From the NCBI GenBank assembly GCA_016617855.1, contig JAECUM010003658.1, positions 39,634 to 103,633 on the forward strand: a DNA stretch of 64,000 nucleotides, read 5' to 3'. This document shows positions 9,714-18,656 of this stretch, one piece after another; position 1 is the stretch's first letter, and each line of letters begins with the position of its first letter. Both the position numbers and the translations under genes were made by a program. The notes below the pieces were generated by a model, which was given only the letters and a program-made list of their open reading frames with translations, was not told the origin of the DNA and searched no databases. This DNA comes from Megalonaias nervosa. Its lineage: Eukaryota; Mollusca; Bivalvia; Unionida; Unionidae.

Positions 9714-10197
9714 ATATAATAATTATTTCTTTAAAATAAAATAGCATCGTTCCGAATACTGTCGACACTCATCAGCCATAGGAATCGAACCACGGTCGTC
9801 AGTATCATAGTTGCAACAACTTACCCGGCAGATTTCAATTTCTGGTAAATTTCATGATTTAGTCGTGTAATTATATCCGACGGATTTCAATTTCTGGTAA
9901 ATTTCATGATTTAGTCAGGTAATTATACCCGGTGGATTTCAATTTCTGATGAATTTTCACAGAATAAATAATAAAATAATAATATTTACAGATTTTTTAC
10001 AGATTTCCACAGAAAAATAATAATAATTTCAGAAAATCTAACAGATTTTTCACAGATTTCAGAAAATCTAACAGATTTTTCACAGATTTCAGAAATCTAG
10101 CAGAAAAAAATAATAAAATAATAATATTTTCAGATTTCTGCCAGAATCAGCAATTATTTTTTCCCTTATTATATTAGGAAATATTTAATCAGACGTT
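9714..10197. repeat. Noncoding viral repeat interval with tRNA-like piece and tandem repeats
   Basis: The only long noncoding stretch inside copy 1. On the minus strand, 9781-9830 holds a tRNA-like 3' half with a B-box (GGTTCGATTCC). From 9831 there are about 2.5 copies of a 52-bp repeat (GATTTCAATTTCTGGTAAAT starts at 9831 and 9883; a variant starts at 9935). From about 10031 a 30-bp AT-rich unit (AGAAAATCTAACAGATTTTT) repeats about 2.3 times. A replication origin, enhancer or transcription boundary is plausible (inference). Confidence 0.6.
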
Positions 10198-11705
10198 CTA
10201 CGAGCGTGTATATAAATGAATATTAAGAGATTCTTGTCTTAGATCCAAAATGTTTCCTGCCTGGTCAGTGAGTTTGAAATTTATTCTTGTCAGAAATGGA
10301 TTATGAACTCGCAGGTACACAGGGTTAATTGGTTCAGACACAATTAACCAACCGGGGGGGGGTCTTTAGGGCTAAATGAATATAGTATATATCCCTGTTC
10401 CGCAGTGCCACTGCGGTGATTAGATTTTGAAAGATCTACTTGATAACTGTCATCAATTACGTCACATACCAGATTGACTGCAATTGTTGTTGTTATATTA
10501 ACAATACCGGGTGAGATATGTCGACCTCCACCATGTGGATCATTATTATATTTAAGAATAGTTGGTGTAGGTATTAATTTTTTCCATGAATCACATATTC
10601 TTTTAAATTGTTCATCAATAAGATCATTAACTGATTTCTTTAGCTCTTCAGAGTTAAATCCAGGAACTATAAATGTTGATAGTTGTTCTCCCGTAATTCC
10701 GAAATGTTTTAGAAATACTGTTGTGAACAGAAGATTTAGTCTAACACCTCGAGGTGGACCGTCTTCATTAACTATATATAATTCTTTATATCGTTTATCT
10801 GCTGTTATGTTCACTAATTTTTTTTCTCTGTTAACAATAATATCATTCATGAAATATAGGTCTGAAGCAACTTGATTCAAATGTTGTATTGCTTCAATTA
10901 TTTGATTTTTTAAGTCATCGTTGTAGGAATTGCTAATGTTGGAAAATAAATTTCTTAGATCATTAAGTATACGTCCGTGTTCAGACTTAATTGTATTAGC
11001 ATATGAATTTATTTCATCAACATCAAGTACTATTATTTTACCTTTTTTATCTTCAACTATTTTTGTAAAATGGGTTTCTGTTTTATCTATATAATGTATA
11101 ACTCCATCACCAAAATATCGTCGCCATGGGTAAGCATTTATTTCTGTTCGATATTCTGGAGATTTTATAAATTTTTTAACATCTATGACAAAATCAGATC
11201 TCTGTGGTTCTGGTGGTACTTGATAAACCGGTGGGTATTCAGGCCAACCTAATACTGATCTAATCGAACTTTGATAAATATCTACGGAGTAATCAGGAGA
11301 ATTTATTTCAATAACCGCAGATAGTGTTGGTTCGTAGACAGTAATTGCTATTTTTGATTCTTTTCCTGTGATGGATTTAATTCTGCGTTGGAACTCATCA
11401 TTAATCTGTTCTATTTGATAACTGCCCGTTGGAATAGAAACTATTTGCCAATCAGGAGTTCCATCAGGTTTATTCTTATTAGCAAATATTAATGAATTAT
11501 TTGGCTGTAGTCCACCAAATGGTTTTGATCTAATGTTGGGCCAACTATAATAAACTCGCAATTGTGCTAATGCTATTTCTTTTGCAGGAATTGCGGTTGG
11601 AAAATTGACACTAAACTCAGGATTGGTCGAACTTAACGATATCATCGTAGTTTTTGACGGAGTTGTATTAGTGACGATCTGCTGAAGTAATTCCCTGTCT
11701 GTCAT
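10198..11705 (-). CDS. Penton-like minor capsid protein (frame break at G-run)
   Basis: An open frame of 453 aa ends at 10344, but the neighbouring frame continues with conserved sequence (VYLRVHNPFL, DLRQESLNIH) to a stop at 10198, so the gene spans about 500 codons. The frames change at the run of nine Gs at 10354-10362. The copy 2 homologue (32868-34315) matches both parts, including this tail. N-terminal features (LRVYYSWPNI, PTGSYQIEQIN) recur in both copies. Assignment as the penton or vertex protein rests on its size, its position among capsid genes and general resemblance to Polinton/adintovirus minor capsid proteins. It is tentative. Its start overlaps the two-TM gene by 38 bases. 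Confidence 0.6.
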
Positions 11706-12204
11706 TATTATTATTGTTGTTATTTAATTCATTAAAATCATTTGCGATCACTTTAAAAGCATCATCATAAGTTTTCATCATCATCGCGAATTCAGTATCA
11801 GATATTTCACCATCACTAACACACGAAGAAATATATACGGATAATTTAGAACATGCCTCTACCACTGTGTGTAATTTAATCATATAATCGTGCAATTTAG
11901 CATTTGTACAAGTATGTATCTTTTTGGTTATAATACCTAGAACACCAGCAATAGTCGTTGATGCTGAAACAATAATGGTTATAATAGTAGGTGCTGTCAT
12001 CGTCAATGTTGATAATAATAATCCTGTTCCAGTAATAACAGCAGAAAACGAGTAAACAACTACATCGATAACAACTATACGTCTTTTGTATTTTTTTATT
12101 TTCGTGTTATAATAGTCGATAAAATTATTTAGTTTAGTCAGACGTTCACATACTTGATTGCATCTGTAAAGTTGAACGTCAATGCGAGACTGAGGTTGAT
12201 CCAT
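11668..12204 (-). CDS. Two-transmembrane viral protein
   Basis: 178 aa with a soluble start containing Cys and Tyr, a basic KKYKRR segment, two adjacent hydrophobic spans (about residues 45-70 and 72-92, rich in Ile, Thr, Val), then an amphipathic region and an Asn-run near the C-terminus. The two-TM-plus-helix layout is somewhat SLATT-like, but I cannot assign it. A homologue with one frame break is in copy 2 (32312-32856). It overlaps the penton-like gene start and lies downstream of the fibre-like gene. It may act in membrane interaction or host-range functions (inference). Confidence 0.65.
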   Translation of the reverse strand: MDQPQSRIDVQLYRCNQVCERLTKLNNFIDYYNTKIKKYKRRIVVIDVVVYSFSAVITGTGLLLSTLTMTAPTIITIIVSASTTIAGVLGIITKKIHTCTNAKLHDYMIKLHTVVEACSKLSVYISSCVSDGEISDTEFAMMMKTYDDAFKVIANDFNELNNNNNNNDRQGITSADRH

Positions 12205-12214
12205 TATTATTATA

Positions 12215-13339
12215 TTAAGTGATTAATTGCGGTGTTTCAGCCACAAATTCCATATGCCACCAATAAGGCACTGAGTTTATTGTTTGATCATATATTCTCA
12301 GTATAAATATTTCTTCAACATCTTTTCTTAACAATATAGATACAACTCCAGAGAGAGAATCAGTTGAATGACGCAATATATATATCTGTTAATTATAGCA
12401 AATCTTTCATCACTAAATACGGACAGCCTGTAAATACCAGTAATTTCTGCGGTATATTTGATAGTATTATTTTGTGGTGTCCATGTTGATTGTCCTGATG
12501 CTACTGTGTATACGATATTTTTAATCGAACTGTGGGGGATTATATATCGATTTATTTTTTTTATTAATTTCAATAATATCACTTTCTAAACTAAATTTTT
12601 CTCTATTTAATGTATAAAGTTTTGCTTCTATATCAATTAATTTTTTATTAATATCATCAAGTTTTATATCAACCTTTGATGGGTTTCCAAAAAAATCATT
12701 TTTAAGTTTGTTTATGTTTCTGTGAAAACTTAAAAACATATTCGCGTGACTAAGAAATTCATTTTTGAGTGTTGTTATTTCATTACTGATTGGAACTTCC
12801 TTATCATCGACGTATTTTTTATTAACTGCATCAAAATCTGTCTCTGGTCTTCTGAGATTAGTAATGCTGTTGTTATTCATATCGAGAAATGCGCGCATTA
12901 TACCGCGGTTGGTCAGTACGTACTTAGATTCTTGATCGTCGACATATTTCTTTGTTGCCGCATCTGCATCTGCGGTTGGATTTCCAATGTCAGTGATTTT
13001 ATTCTGGTTCATATTAATGTCTCCGGTAAATACATCGCCGGATTTCTTAATATAATTACTGAGTGATGTACCAGAATCTTGTATTTTACCTTGATCGGCA
13101 AAAATAACTATATTATCAACGACTGCAGTTGGAATTCTTATAAGAACATCTGGTAGTTGTATATTACTTGTTTTTAATCGTCCTTGTTTATCCTGAAAAA
13201 CAACTACTTCGTTTTGATCCACACTTGCGAGATTTAATAAATCATCAATTTCATTTCTGAGTTGATCAAGAGTTGCATACTTAGATAAATCAGCCTGCTG
13301 ATGACCTCTACAGGAAGATCTTCCATAAATATCCACCAT
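12215..13339 (-). CDS. Fibre-like attachment protein with phage-type repeats (two frame breaks)
   Basis: The first frame (13339 to 12521) contains two repeats of the pattern GD..MN.N.IT....P..D.DA..KKYVD, as in bacteriophage tail fibres and collars, then a coiled coil (DIEAKLYTLNREKFSLE). A second frame encodes a beta-rich C-terminus (VYTVASGQSTWTPQ), and a third ends at 12215 (PYWWHMEFVAE). The breaks lie between about 12530 and 12562 (an A/T run) and near 12385. The copy 2 homologue (31525-32292) encodes the same C-terminal half in a single frame (VYTVASGS to IEFVTKLPP), so the boundaries are supported. A receptor-binding fibre is likely by architecture and position. Confidence 0.7.
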
Positions 13340-13347
13340 TATATTTA

Positions 13348-13761
13348 CTAATGTCTGTTTAAATATGACGTCGTAGTATATTCATGTACAACTTTGTGGG
13401 GTGGTTTTGTTGATTTTGATATAGCATCAAGTACGTTAAGTACTTCTCGACCACATATTGGTGGATCGGTTAATGTTTGTGTAGGTAATGTTGAATACCA
13501 TATTGGAATACTTTGATAGCAACTAATATACTTCAAGAATTCTTTTGGTGGAGCTAGTCCATATGAATCAAAATAAATAATTCCACGTGGGTCAATTGCA
13601 TATCCGACCCAATGCGTGCCTGGACCAGAATTTTTATCGAGATTAATAATACCTGTTTCAATATTGTTTGGCTGTTTTGGTAATTGATCACGCATAAAAA
13701 CACCTCTAAAATTTTTTATTTTTAATTTTTTAGCAGCATCTAGTAAATCAAAATTGGACAT
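13348..13761 (-). CDS. Adenain-like cysteine protease
   Basis: 137 aa, intact. The adenain/Ulp1 catalytic pattern is visible: His in GTHWVGY (residue 50), Asp in IYFDSYG (65), the oxyanion Gln in PTQTL (95) and the nucleophile Cys in PICGREV (103). It is shorter than adenovirus protease, as usual in Polintons and adintoviruses. It should cleave minor capsid and core precursors during maturation. Gly-rich candidate target sites occur in the neighbouring 98-aa protein. The gene is missing from copy 2, lost with the neighbouring capsid block. The start lies 9 bases from the 98-aa gene stop, consistent with a tightly packed late gene cluster. Confidence 0.88.
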   Translation of the reverse strand: MSNFDLLDAAKKLKIKNFRGVFMRDQLPKQPNNIETGIINLDKNSGPGTHWVGYAIDPRGIIYFDSYGLAPPKEFLKYISCYQSIPIWYSTLPTQTLTDPPICGREVLNVLDAISKSTKPPHKVVHEYTTTSYLNRH

Positions 13762-13769
13762 AGGAGATA

Positions 13770-14066
13770 TCAGTAAATTGTCCCTGGTAATCTTAGGCCT
13801 TTTCCGTACCAGTGTGGGGTCCCTGGTAATCTTAGACCCCTTCCCTTTTTTTTGATTCCCTGTCCAGTTGCTTTCTTTAATGCCATTCCAGCAGCAGTTC
13901 CAGCAGCACCTAATGCAGCTGCTTTTGCAACAGCTGGGGCTGCAGCGGCAATTAATGCTGGTATAGCAGCAAGAAGTGGAAATATACCACCCGTCTTAAT
14001 GATATCTTTAATGGCACCCGCAGAAAGATTAAGTTTTATACCTTTATTTGATTTTTTTGGCTTCAT
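13770..14066 (-). CDS. Small basic Ala-rich core/minor capsid protein
   Basis: 98 aa with a basic start (KPKKSNKGIK), a long Ala/Ile-rich hydrophobic stretch (about residues 27-65), and a basic Gly-rich tail with a doubled GLRLPGT motif (KGRGLRLPG, GKGLRLPG). The pattern resembles adenovirus pX/pVI-type precursors with membrane-active and DNA-binding parts. The glycine-rich sites could be protease targets. Family membership is inference. It overlaps the preceding 60-aa gene by 23 bases. Confidence 0.65.
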   Translation of the reverse strand: MKPKKSNKGIKLNLSAGAIKDIIKTGGIFPLLAAIPALIAAAAPAVAKAAALGAAGTAAGMALKKATGQGIKKKGRGLRLPGTPHWYGKGLRLPGTIY

Positions 14067-14226
14067 CGAAATGCCCGAGCTGACGTTCTGTAAGAGATAA
14101 TTTATTTGAGCCGCTCATCTGATCTTTCTTTAGCAATATTTTTAATCCACAGTTATTTTTTGATGCTGATTGTATCTTTTTAATCTGACCAGGAGTCAGA
14201 CTAACACTAATATTATTATACGACAT
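14044..14226 (-). CDS. Unknown 60-aa viral protein
   Basis: A short frame starting directly after the AT-rich motif TATAAATATTATA. It encodes SVSLTPGQIKKIQ, followed by a Lys/Leu-rich middle and LTERQLGHFDEAKK. Several small invertebrate viral proteins contain a similar LT..Q..KI start, but I do not recognise a named family. Its position between the major capsid protein and the core-like protein, its promoter-like motif and its overlap with the next gene make it a real gene. Confidence 0.6.
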   Translation of the reverse strand: MSYNNISVSLTPGQIKKIQSASKNNCGLKILLKKDQMSGSNKLSLTERQLGHFDEAKKIK

Positions 14227-14239
14227 TATAATATTTATA
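14227..14239 (-). promoter_or_regulatory. AT-rich start-proximal motif (second exact copy)
   Basis: On the minus strand TATAAATATTATA abuts the ATG at 14226, identical to the motif before the integrase ATG. Confidence 0.5.
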
Positions 14240-14249
14240 AATAATCTAA

Positions 14250-15642
14250 TTACATGTTTTCTACTGGAGCATCAACGACTCTCATTCGTCCACCAGCACC
14301 TTCAAGTAACATCGATTTATCGCTGAGTATGACAGCAATTGCTCTGTAATTGGCAATAGCTCCAATATCTCTATTAACATGAGCTCGAAAATGTATATCG
14401 ACTACAGATTGTCTGGTTAAATCTAAATGTTCGAGCGAAAAATAATAAATTAGGTATAAGGTTGTAAAATCCAATTGTGATATTTGTAAACCAGTATCAA
14501 CATTTTGATCACGCCCCATGAACGTCATTAGACGGTGATATACACGTGCTACATGATTTTGATCGAAATTCAGTAAAATATCCTCGGATGGTTCTTGATG
14601 TCCATTTATTCTTAAGGAAACTTTGGAAACACCAAGATTATCAAATATCATAATACTACGTGTTTGATCATCCACCCGTGCAGCATCTTGAAATGCAATA
14701 AATATATATCGTGGTGCAGAAACACCTTGTTGTGATGCTATTTGCCATGTAAATAAACCATTAATATTACTCTGGATAGCATCTGTGGTCATTGTTAACC
14801 ACGATAATGCTGATTTACCACCTTGATTCATAAAAAAGAGTAGACGATCTTCTTCAGTTATTGATGGAGTCATCACCGGCATCCACAATGAAAGTTTTGT
14901 AAGAATTACTTTGCCAGGATCACCAGCGAGTCTCCATAATGCATCGTTGTCGGTTGCTTTTCGTACAAGTACAACTGTATGCTTAGATCCGAAAATGACT
15001 TTTCTGACATTTCTACAAAATCCAAATATATGTGATAGTGGAATCACACATGAAATGCTCTTCTTCCACCACGCAACATTGCTCGACGTGATCTAAATCC
15101 TAAATTAAAATCTGGATCTACATTAATAATCATACTTTGTACATCCACATTGGCGTTTCTAGCAAAATTTCTTGGTTGTCCTATTTCATATTGTCGATAC
15201 TCTGGAGAATCAGTTGTATCTTTTGCAAACATCATTGATGGACCAGCTGATCTTGAATAATCATCACTATATCTTGCAAGACCAAGTATTGTTGTTGCAA
15301 CGTCGACGTCCTTCTGAATAGATTCAATATTTTTCCGTCAATCATGTACGTTGCACTGTCAAATAATGCCATAATACCATTATTAACAAAACCGACATTA
15401 ACATCGTCTCCATATGCTACTGGTGCTGCAGGATTAGCAATATTTAAAATTTCACCTTCGACTTCAATAAATGCTTCAGCGGGTAAGAAATATCCACTTG
15501 TATCCTGAACCTGTAGTTCGATTCGTCCACGCTGATCTGGAATTCGTGCGTCGTAAGAATAATACTGATAATCACGCACAGACTCATCTTTAAATACTGG
15601 TGCGTCCATGTCAAATGCGGGATCAGATATACGTTTGAACAT
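14250..15642 (-). CDS. Major capsid protein, double jelly-roll type (two frame breaks)
   Basis: Three consecutive frames cover about 465 codons: 15642 to about 15333, then to about 15047, then to 14250. The N-terminal part has a beta-rich FLPAEAFIEVEG strand pair and GIMALFDSATYMIDG. The C-terminal part starts VIPLSHIFGFC and contains LWMPVMTP, RYIFIAFQ and SVVDIHFRAHVN, a pattern I know from Polinton/adintovirus-type hexon-like capsid proteins of invertebrates. The first break is in an A/T run, the second near GTGTGA. Copy 2 lacks this gene. The total length suits a double-jelly-roll protein forming pseudo-hexameric capsomers. Confidence 0.82.
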
Positions 15643-15656
15643 CTTTATTATATTTA

Positions 15657-16148
15657 TTATCGTCTAAAACGAAGATTACTTCGGGAAGTGAGACCACTTC
15701 GGGAAGTGAGACCACTTCCTGCTATCAGACTAGAGGTTATATTTTTTTCTTTTTCTGATATTGGTACATCAGCCAATTCTGCTAGTTTTTGATTAGCAAC
15801 TTGATTTATTATTTTACTGACATTTGCAGGCATTACTTCTGTACTAGGTAATTTTACAGGTTGAGGTCGGACCACAGGTCTGCGTATTAATCGTGTTAAT
15901 CTATCTTTAATCGCTGAAAATGCTTTACCAGCAACATTACCAACAGCACCAATACCTTTTTCACGAACAACATCAATAGCTTTCATTCCCAGTTGCTTTG
16001 CGATCGGTATTGTTTTTGGGGCTATCCTTCTAAATAGACCCTGAACAACATCACCTAGTCCATTTCCGTAGGTTGTTTTGTATACAGGTAATCGTGAATT
16101 TATCACCCTGACCATAGTTGGTCCACGTTGAGTACTATGTACGATCAT
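15657..16148 (-). CDS. Minor capsid protein (pVI-like position)
   Basis: The frame is open from 16286, but the conserved start is the ATG at 16148 (MIVHSTQRGP), preceded by an AT-rich leader and matched by MIIHNSQRGP in copy 2. The product is 163 aa, with a conserved start (MVRVINSRLPVYKTTYGNGLGD), an amphipathic helix (VVQGLFRRIAPKTIPIAKQL), an Ala/Gly-rich middle, and a C-terminal GLTSRS repeated twice. It is basic overall. It resembles the adenovirus pVI-type membrane-active minor capsid proteins by position and composition (inference). Only the first about 45 residues survive in copy 2. Confidence 0.68.
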   Translation of the reverse strand: MIVHSTQRGPTMVRVINSRLPVYKTTYGNGLGDVVQGLFRRIAPKTIPIAKQLGMKAIDVVREKGIGAVGNVAGKAFSAIKDRLTRLIRRPVVRPQPVKLPSTEVMPANVSKIINQVANQKLAELADVPISEKEKNITSSLIAGSGLTSRSGLTSRSNLRFRR

Positions 16149-16179
16149 TTTATTATAATAATTGTATTTAATTACATAC

Positions 16180-17202
16180 TCAGTCGCTGTAGTAGTCATC
16201 GGCAATTTCATTAATAAGAGACTGATAAACATCAACATCCATGATACCACCGGTAAATAATCGTCTGCAAATATCAGCCGCCTCATTAATAATTTCTGGG
16301 GAATTATTACCAGCTCGTTTTCCTCCGATGAGAATTTCTAATCGATCGACATCAGCAAGGATATTATTGGGACAAGAAATAAGACCACTTCCTAAACCAC
16401 TTCCAATTACACCGGGAGCGTCTTGAAATTCTTCTTCTTCCTCTTCACTTGGTTTCGATGATGTTGTTTTCTTTGGTGTAGGAGATAGAACTGGTATTTG
16501 TGATTTTGATGATCCTGGATAATCACGAAATAATTGCTCAGATGGTTTTGGTGCTATTTGTTTTTTCTCCTTTTCTAATTTGATTAATTTATTAATTTCA
16601 CTAACATAATCCTGATATAATGGATCATCAACTCTAGTTTGTTCAACATTCATTTTTATGCGATATAATGATTTTTGCCATTGTTCACGATTTCTAATAT
16701 CTTTAGCATATTCAGATTTCATTAATTTACCTCTTTGACTAAAACTACCCAAAGCAAATTCAGCTAATTTTTGTATGTTAAGTTTTTTAATTACCTTAAC
16801 AGTTTCTTCATGAAATTTATCTATCAATTTAACTGTTGATTTTGGTTCAGGAGATAGTGCTTCAGCACCTTCTTCTGCCTGGTCTGCATCTTCAGATATT
16901 TCCGGGACTGGCATCGCAGCAGATATTTCGGCTGGAAGTTCTCTAAGAATCTTTTTTGTCTGTTTTGTTCTTTTTGCTATTTTTCCAGTTTCTTCAGCGG
17001 TTTTCTCTAACACGGGTAGAATACCTTTAGTGGTCTCTGTAATAGGTTTAAATAATTGTTTTGTATCCTCCTCAAATTCAACATGAGATTCTTGTCGTTG
17101 TTGTAATTGTTGCTTGACAGCATCACGAATAGGTAAATATTTTCTAATTGCTTCTAGTCTTTCTCGTGCTAATCTAGCTGAGTGTGGTTCTCCAATATTC
17201 AT
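16180..17202 (-). CDS. Structural protein with conserved C-terminal module
   Basis: 340 aa with a Gln/Glu/Lys-rich coiled-coil N-terminal half, an acidic Glu-run (SEEEEEEFQD) and a globular C-terminus of about 75 residues (NNILADVDRLEILIGGKRAG, then ADICRRLFTGG). The C-terminal module is nearly identical in copy 2 (30410-31354), while the N-terminal region differs completely. It is the first gene of the structural cluster and its leader holds a variant of the AT-rich motif. No known function; a scaffold or minor capsid role is likely from position. Confidence 0.65.
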   Translation of the reverse strand: MNIGEPHSARLARERLEAIRKYLPIRDAVKQQLQQRQESHVEFEEDTKQLFKPITETTKGILPVLEKTAEETGKIAKRTKQTKKILRELPAEISAAMPVPEISEDADQAEEGAEALSPEPKSTVKLIDKFHEETVKVIKKLNIQKLAEFALGSFSQRGKLMKSEYAKDIRNREQWQKSLYRIKMNVEQTRVDDPLYQDYVSEINKLIKLEKEKKQIAPKPSEQLFRDYPGSSKSQIPVLSPTPKKTTSSKPSEEEEEEFQDAPGVIGSGLGSGLISCPNNILADVDRLEILIGGKRAGNNSPEIINEAADICRRLFTGGIMDVDVYQSLINEIADDYYSD

Positions 17203-18220
17203 TATTAAATAATATTTATAATAGATATTTAATTGAATTTGAAATCACCAAAATACTTAATAAAGCGCGATAACTCTGCTCCTCCTCTGCTAGAGAATTA
17301 TTTCCCCTTTCTATGTATGTCTGTATGTATGCATGTTTGTCTGTATTTTAATTTATCAAAAATAATCAGTAGATCCCAGCGATTACCCTTCAATGGAGCC
17401 CTCGATAGCCTGTGTGACTTTCATGGGGTCCTTACATTGTCATTCTCTCTCTTATGACTATTATGCGGCACTCCCATGTTCTGTTTCTTTTGGCTAGCAC
17501 CCTTTCTGGATGTTTATTTGGGGGTTCTTCCATGGGGCAGAGAACTCAAGGCATACTACTGATTATTTTGGGGGGGGGGGGTATTGCATAGACACACCTC
17601 CCGGCGAATTTCTAATCGACGAAAGTGAAATATTAGCAATTCAGAAGGCTGTCTAGGCATTGCGATTTCGATAAAACCCCCACGAAACCCCGGGGTAGAA
17701 TCCAAAATGGAATCCGACCACGAGATACGTGGTGATTTATCGAAATCTCAGGGGATGCCCCCCCCCCCCCCACTTATTAAAAGACGTGGGCGACCCGGGG
17801 ACCCGAACCCATCTCGGCGAGATCTGGGGTCGAACCGCCAACATCAGTATTAAAGTTTCCAACAACTTTAACATTGAGCTAACGAACTCGACTACAAATA
17901 TACGTTTTAGAAATTATTATATGTGGTTATTGTGCAATAGCATTTGATATCTGATTTTACAAATAAATAAATATTTATAATTTTATTAAGATATTTTGCC
18001 ATTATATGTATGAACCGATCAAAATGTATTATATTTAAAATTAAAACACGGAAATAAACTGCACACAAATACCTGGACTATCGATAAACACAACTATTGT
18101 TTGAACTACTACGTCACACGTCCTTGAAAAATCGGTACGCATACCTATCTCAGTACATATATTATGTATGACTCACTTCACACTGTATATACATGCAATA
18201 GTTGATCTGGATAAATTCAT
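17203..18220. other. Right flank of copy 1: mononucleotide runs and tRNA-like piece
   Basis: The first about 60 bases are an AT-rich leader. No right terminal repeat matching 2469-2725 was found. A G-run (17571-17581) and a C-run (17759-17772) bracket about 190 bases containing an inverted pair TTCGATAAA/TTTATCGAA. On the minus strand about 17820-17895 is tRNA-like (TTAGCTCAATG as A-box, GGCGGTTCGACCCC as B-box), but the arms do not pair cleanly. No coding gene is seen. Confidence 0.5.
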
Positions 18221-18538
18221 AGCAGCGGGGGGGGTGAACCCAGACATTTGGTAATGAATATATTTGCCTGATGATTGAGACAAATGATTTCGCGGTAGGC
18301 AGTCGAACCCTACAGTTTGTCTTAATCGTCAATGTAAAATTTGCTCGAAACCAATTTGTAGGGTCCACCGCAGCAAGGGGGGTGGGGGTGGACAGACATT
18401 TGGTAATGAATATATTTGCCTGATGATTAAGACAAATGATTTCGCGGTACGGCAGTCGAACCCTACAGTTTGTCTTAATCATCAATGTAAAATTTGCTCG
18501 AAACCAATTTGTAGGGTTCACCCCACCCCCCTGCTGCT
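18221..18538. mobile_element. 318-bp mini-element with viral-type termini and internal duplication
   Basis: It begins AGCAGCGGGGGGGGTGAACC and ends with the inverse, TTCACCCCACCCCCCTGCTGCT, matching the ends of the viral terminal units. The interior is a direct duplication of about 150 bp (second copy from about 18371). Each half contains near-perfect inverted arms (GATGATTAAGACAAA and TTTGTCTTAATCATC in the second half) around a core with CGGCAGTCGAACCCTAC. It could be a non-autonomous derivative moved by the viral integrase, or a diverged right terminus of copy 1. Confidence 0.55.
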
Positions 18539-18606
18539 TGACTGTATTTTGTAACTCGTGTTAGGATTGGTGAAAGAACTCAATCCGTTTCGATCCGCTC
18601 TTCCAC

Positions 18607-18614
18607 TATAAATA
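18607..18614 (+). promoter_or_regulatory. TATA box
   Basis: TATAAATA lies 43 bases upstream of the ATG at 18657, a spacing compatible with a short leader as in replication-dependent histone genes. Confidence 0.55.
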
Positions 18615-18656
18615 ACCGCGGTTCATCTCATTCCATTTACTTGTTCTCGTCACAAG

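Larger units (their letters stand above)
2469..17230 (-). mobile_element. Endogenous Polinton/adintovirus-like DNA virus, copy 1
   Basis: About 14.8 kb of densely packed genes with the hallmark set of Polinton/Maverick and adintovirus elements: rve integrase, FtsK/A32-type packaging ATPase, adenain-like protease, double-jelly-roll major capsid protein, penton-like and minor structural proteins, and a PLA2-domain protein. A polymerase of PolB type is fused to a helicase and an HNH domain. Gene spacing is only tens of bases, no introns are seen, and base composition is strongly AT-rich, unlike the surrounding host DNA. The left end carries a terminal unit (2469-2725) starting AGCAGC. I could not find its partner on the right; the element seems to stop soon after 17202, or near the similar termini at 18221-18538. 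Most structural genes lie on the minus strand. Reading-frame breaks occur in the PLA2, replication, penton-like, fibre-like and capsid genes. Confidence 0.9.

Noticed and set aside
12746..13066. Plus-strand open frames opposite the fibre-like, penton-like and replication genes.
   Set aside because: They are antisense shadows of AT-rich viral coding sequence without their own signatures.
7389..15335. Programmed ribosomal frameshifting as explanation of the copy 1 frame breaks.
   Set aside because: Breaks occur in many unrelated genes, at different positions and directions, and are not at matching sites in copy 2. Base loss or miscalling explains them better.
17815..17896. Functional tRNA gene on the minus strand.
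   Set aside because: A-box and B-box-like sequences are present, but the anticodon arm has an 18-base layout and the T-arm does not pair well; more likely a tRNA-derived repeat.
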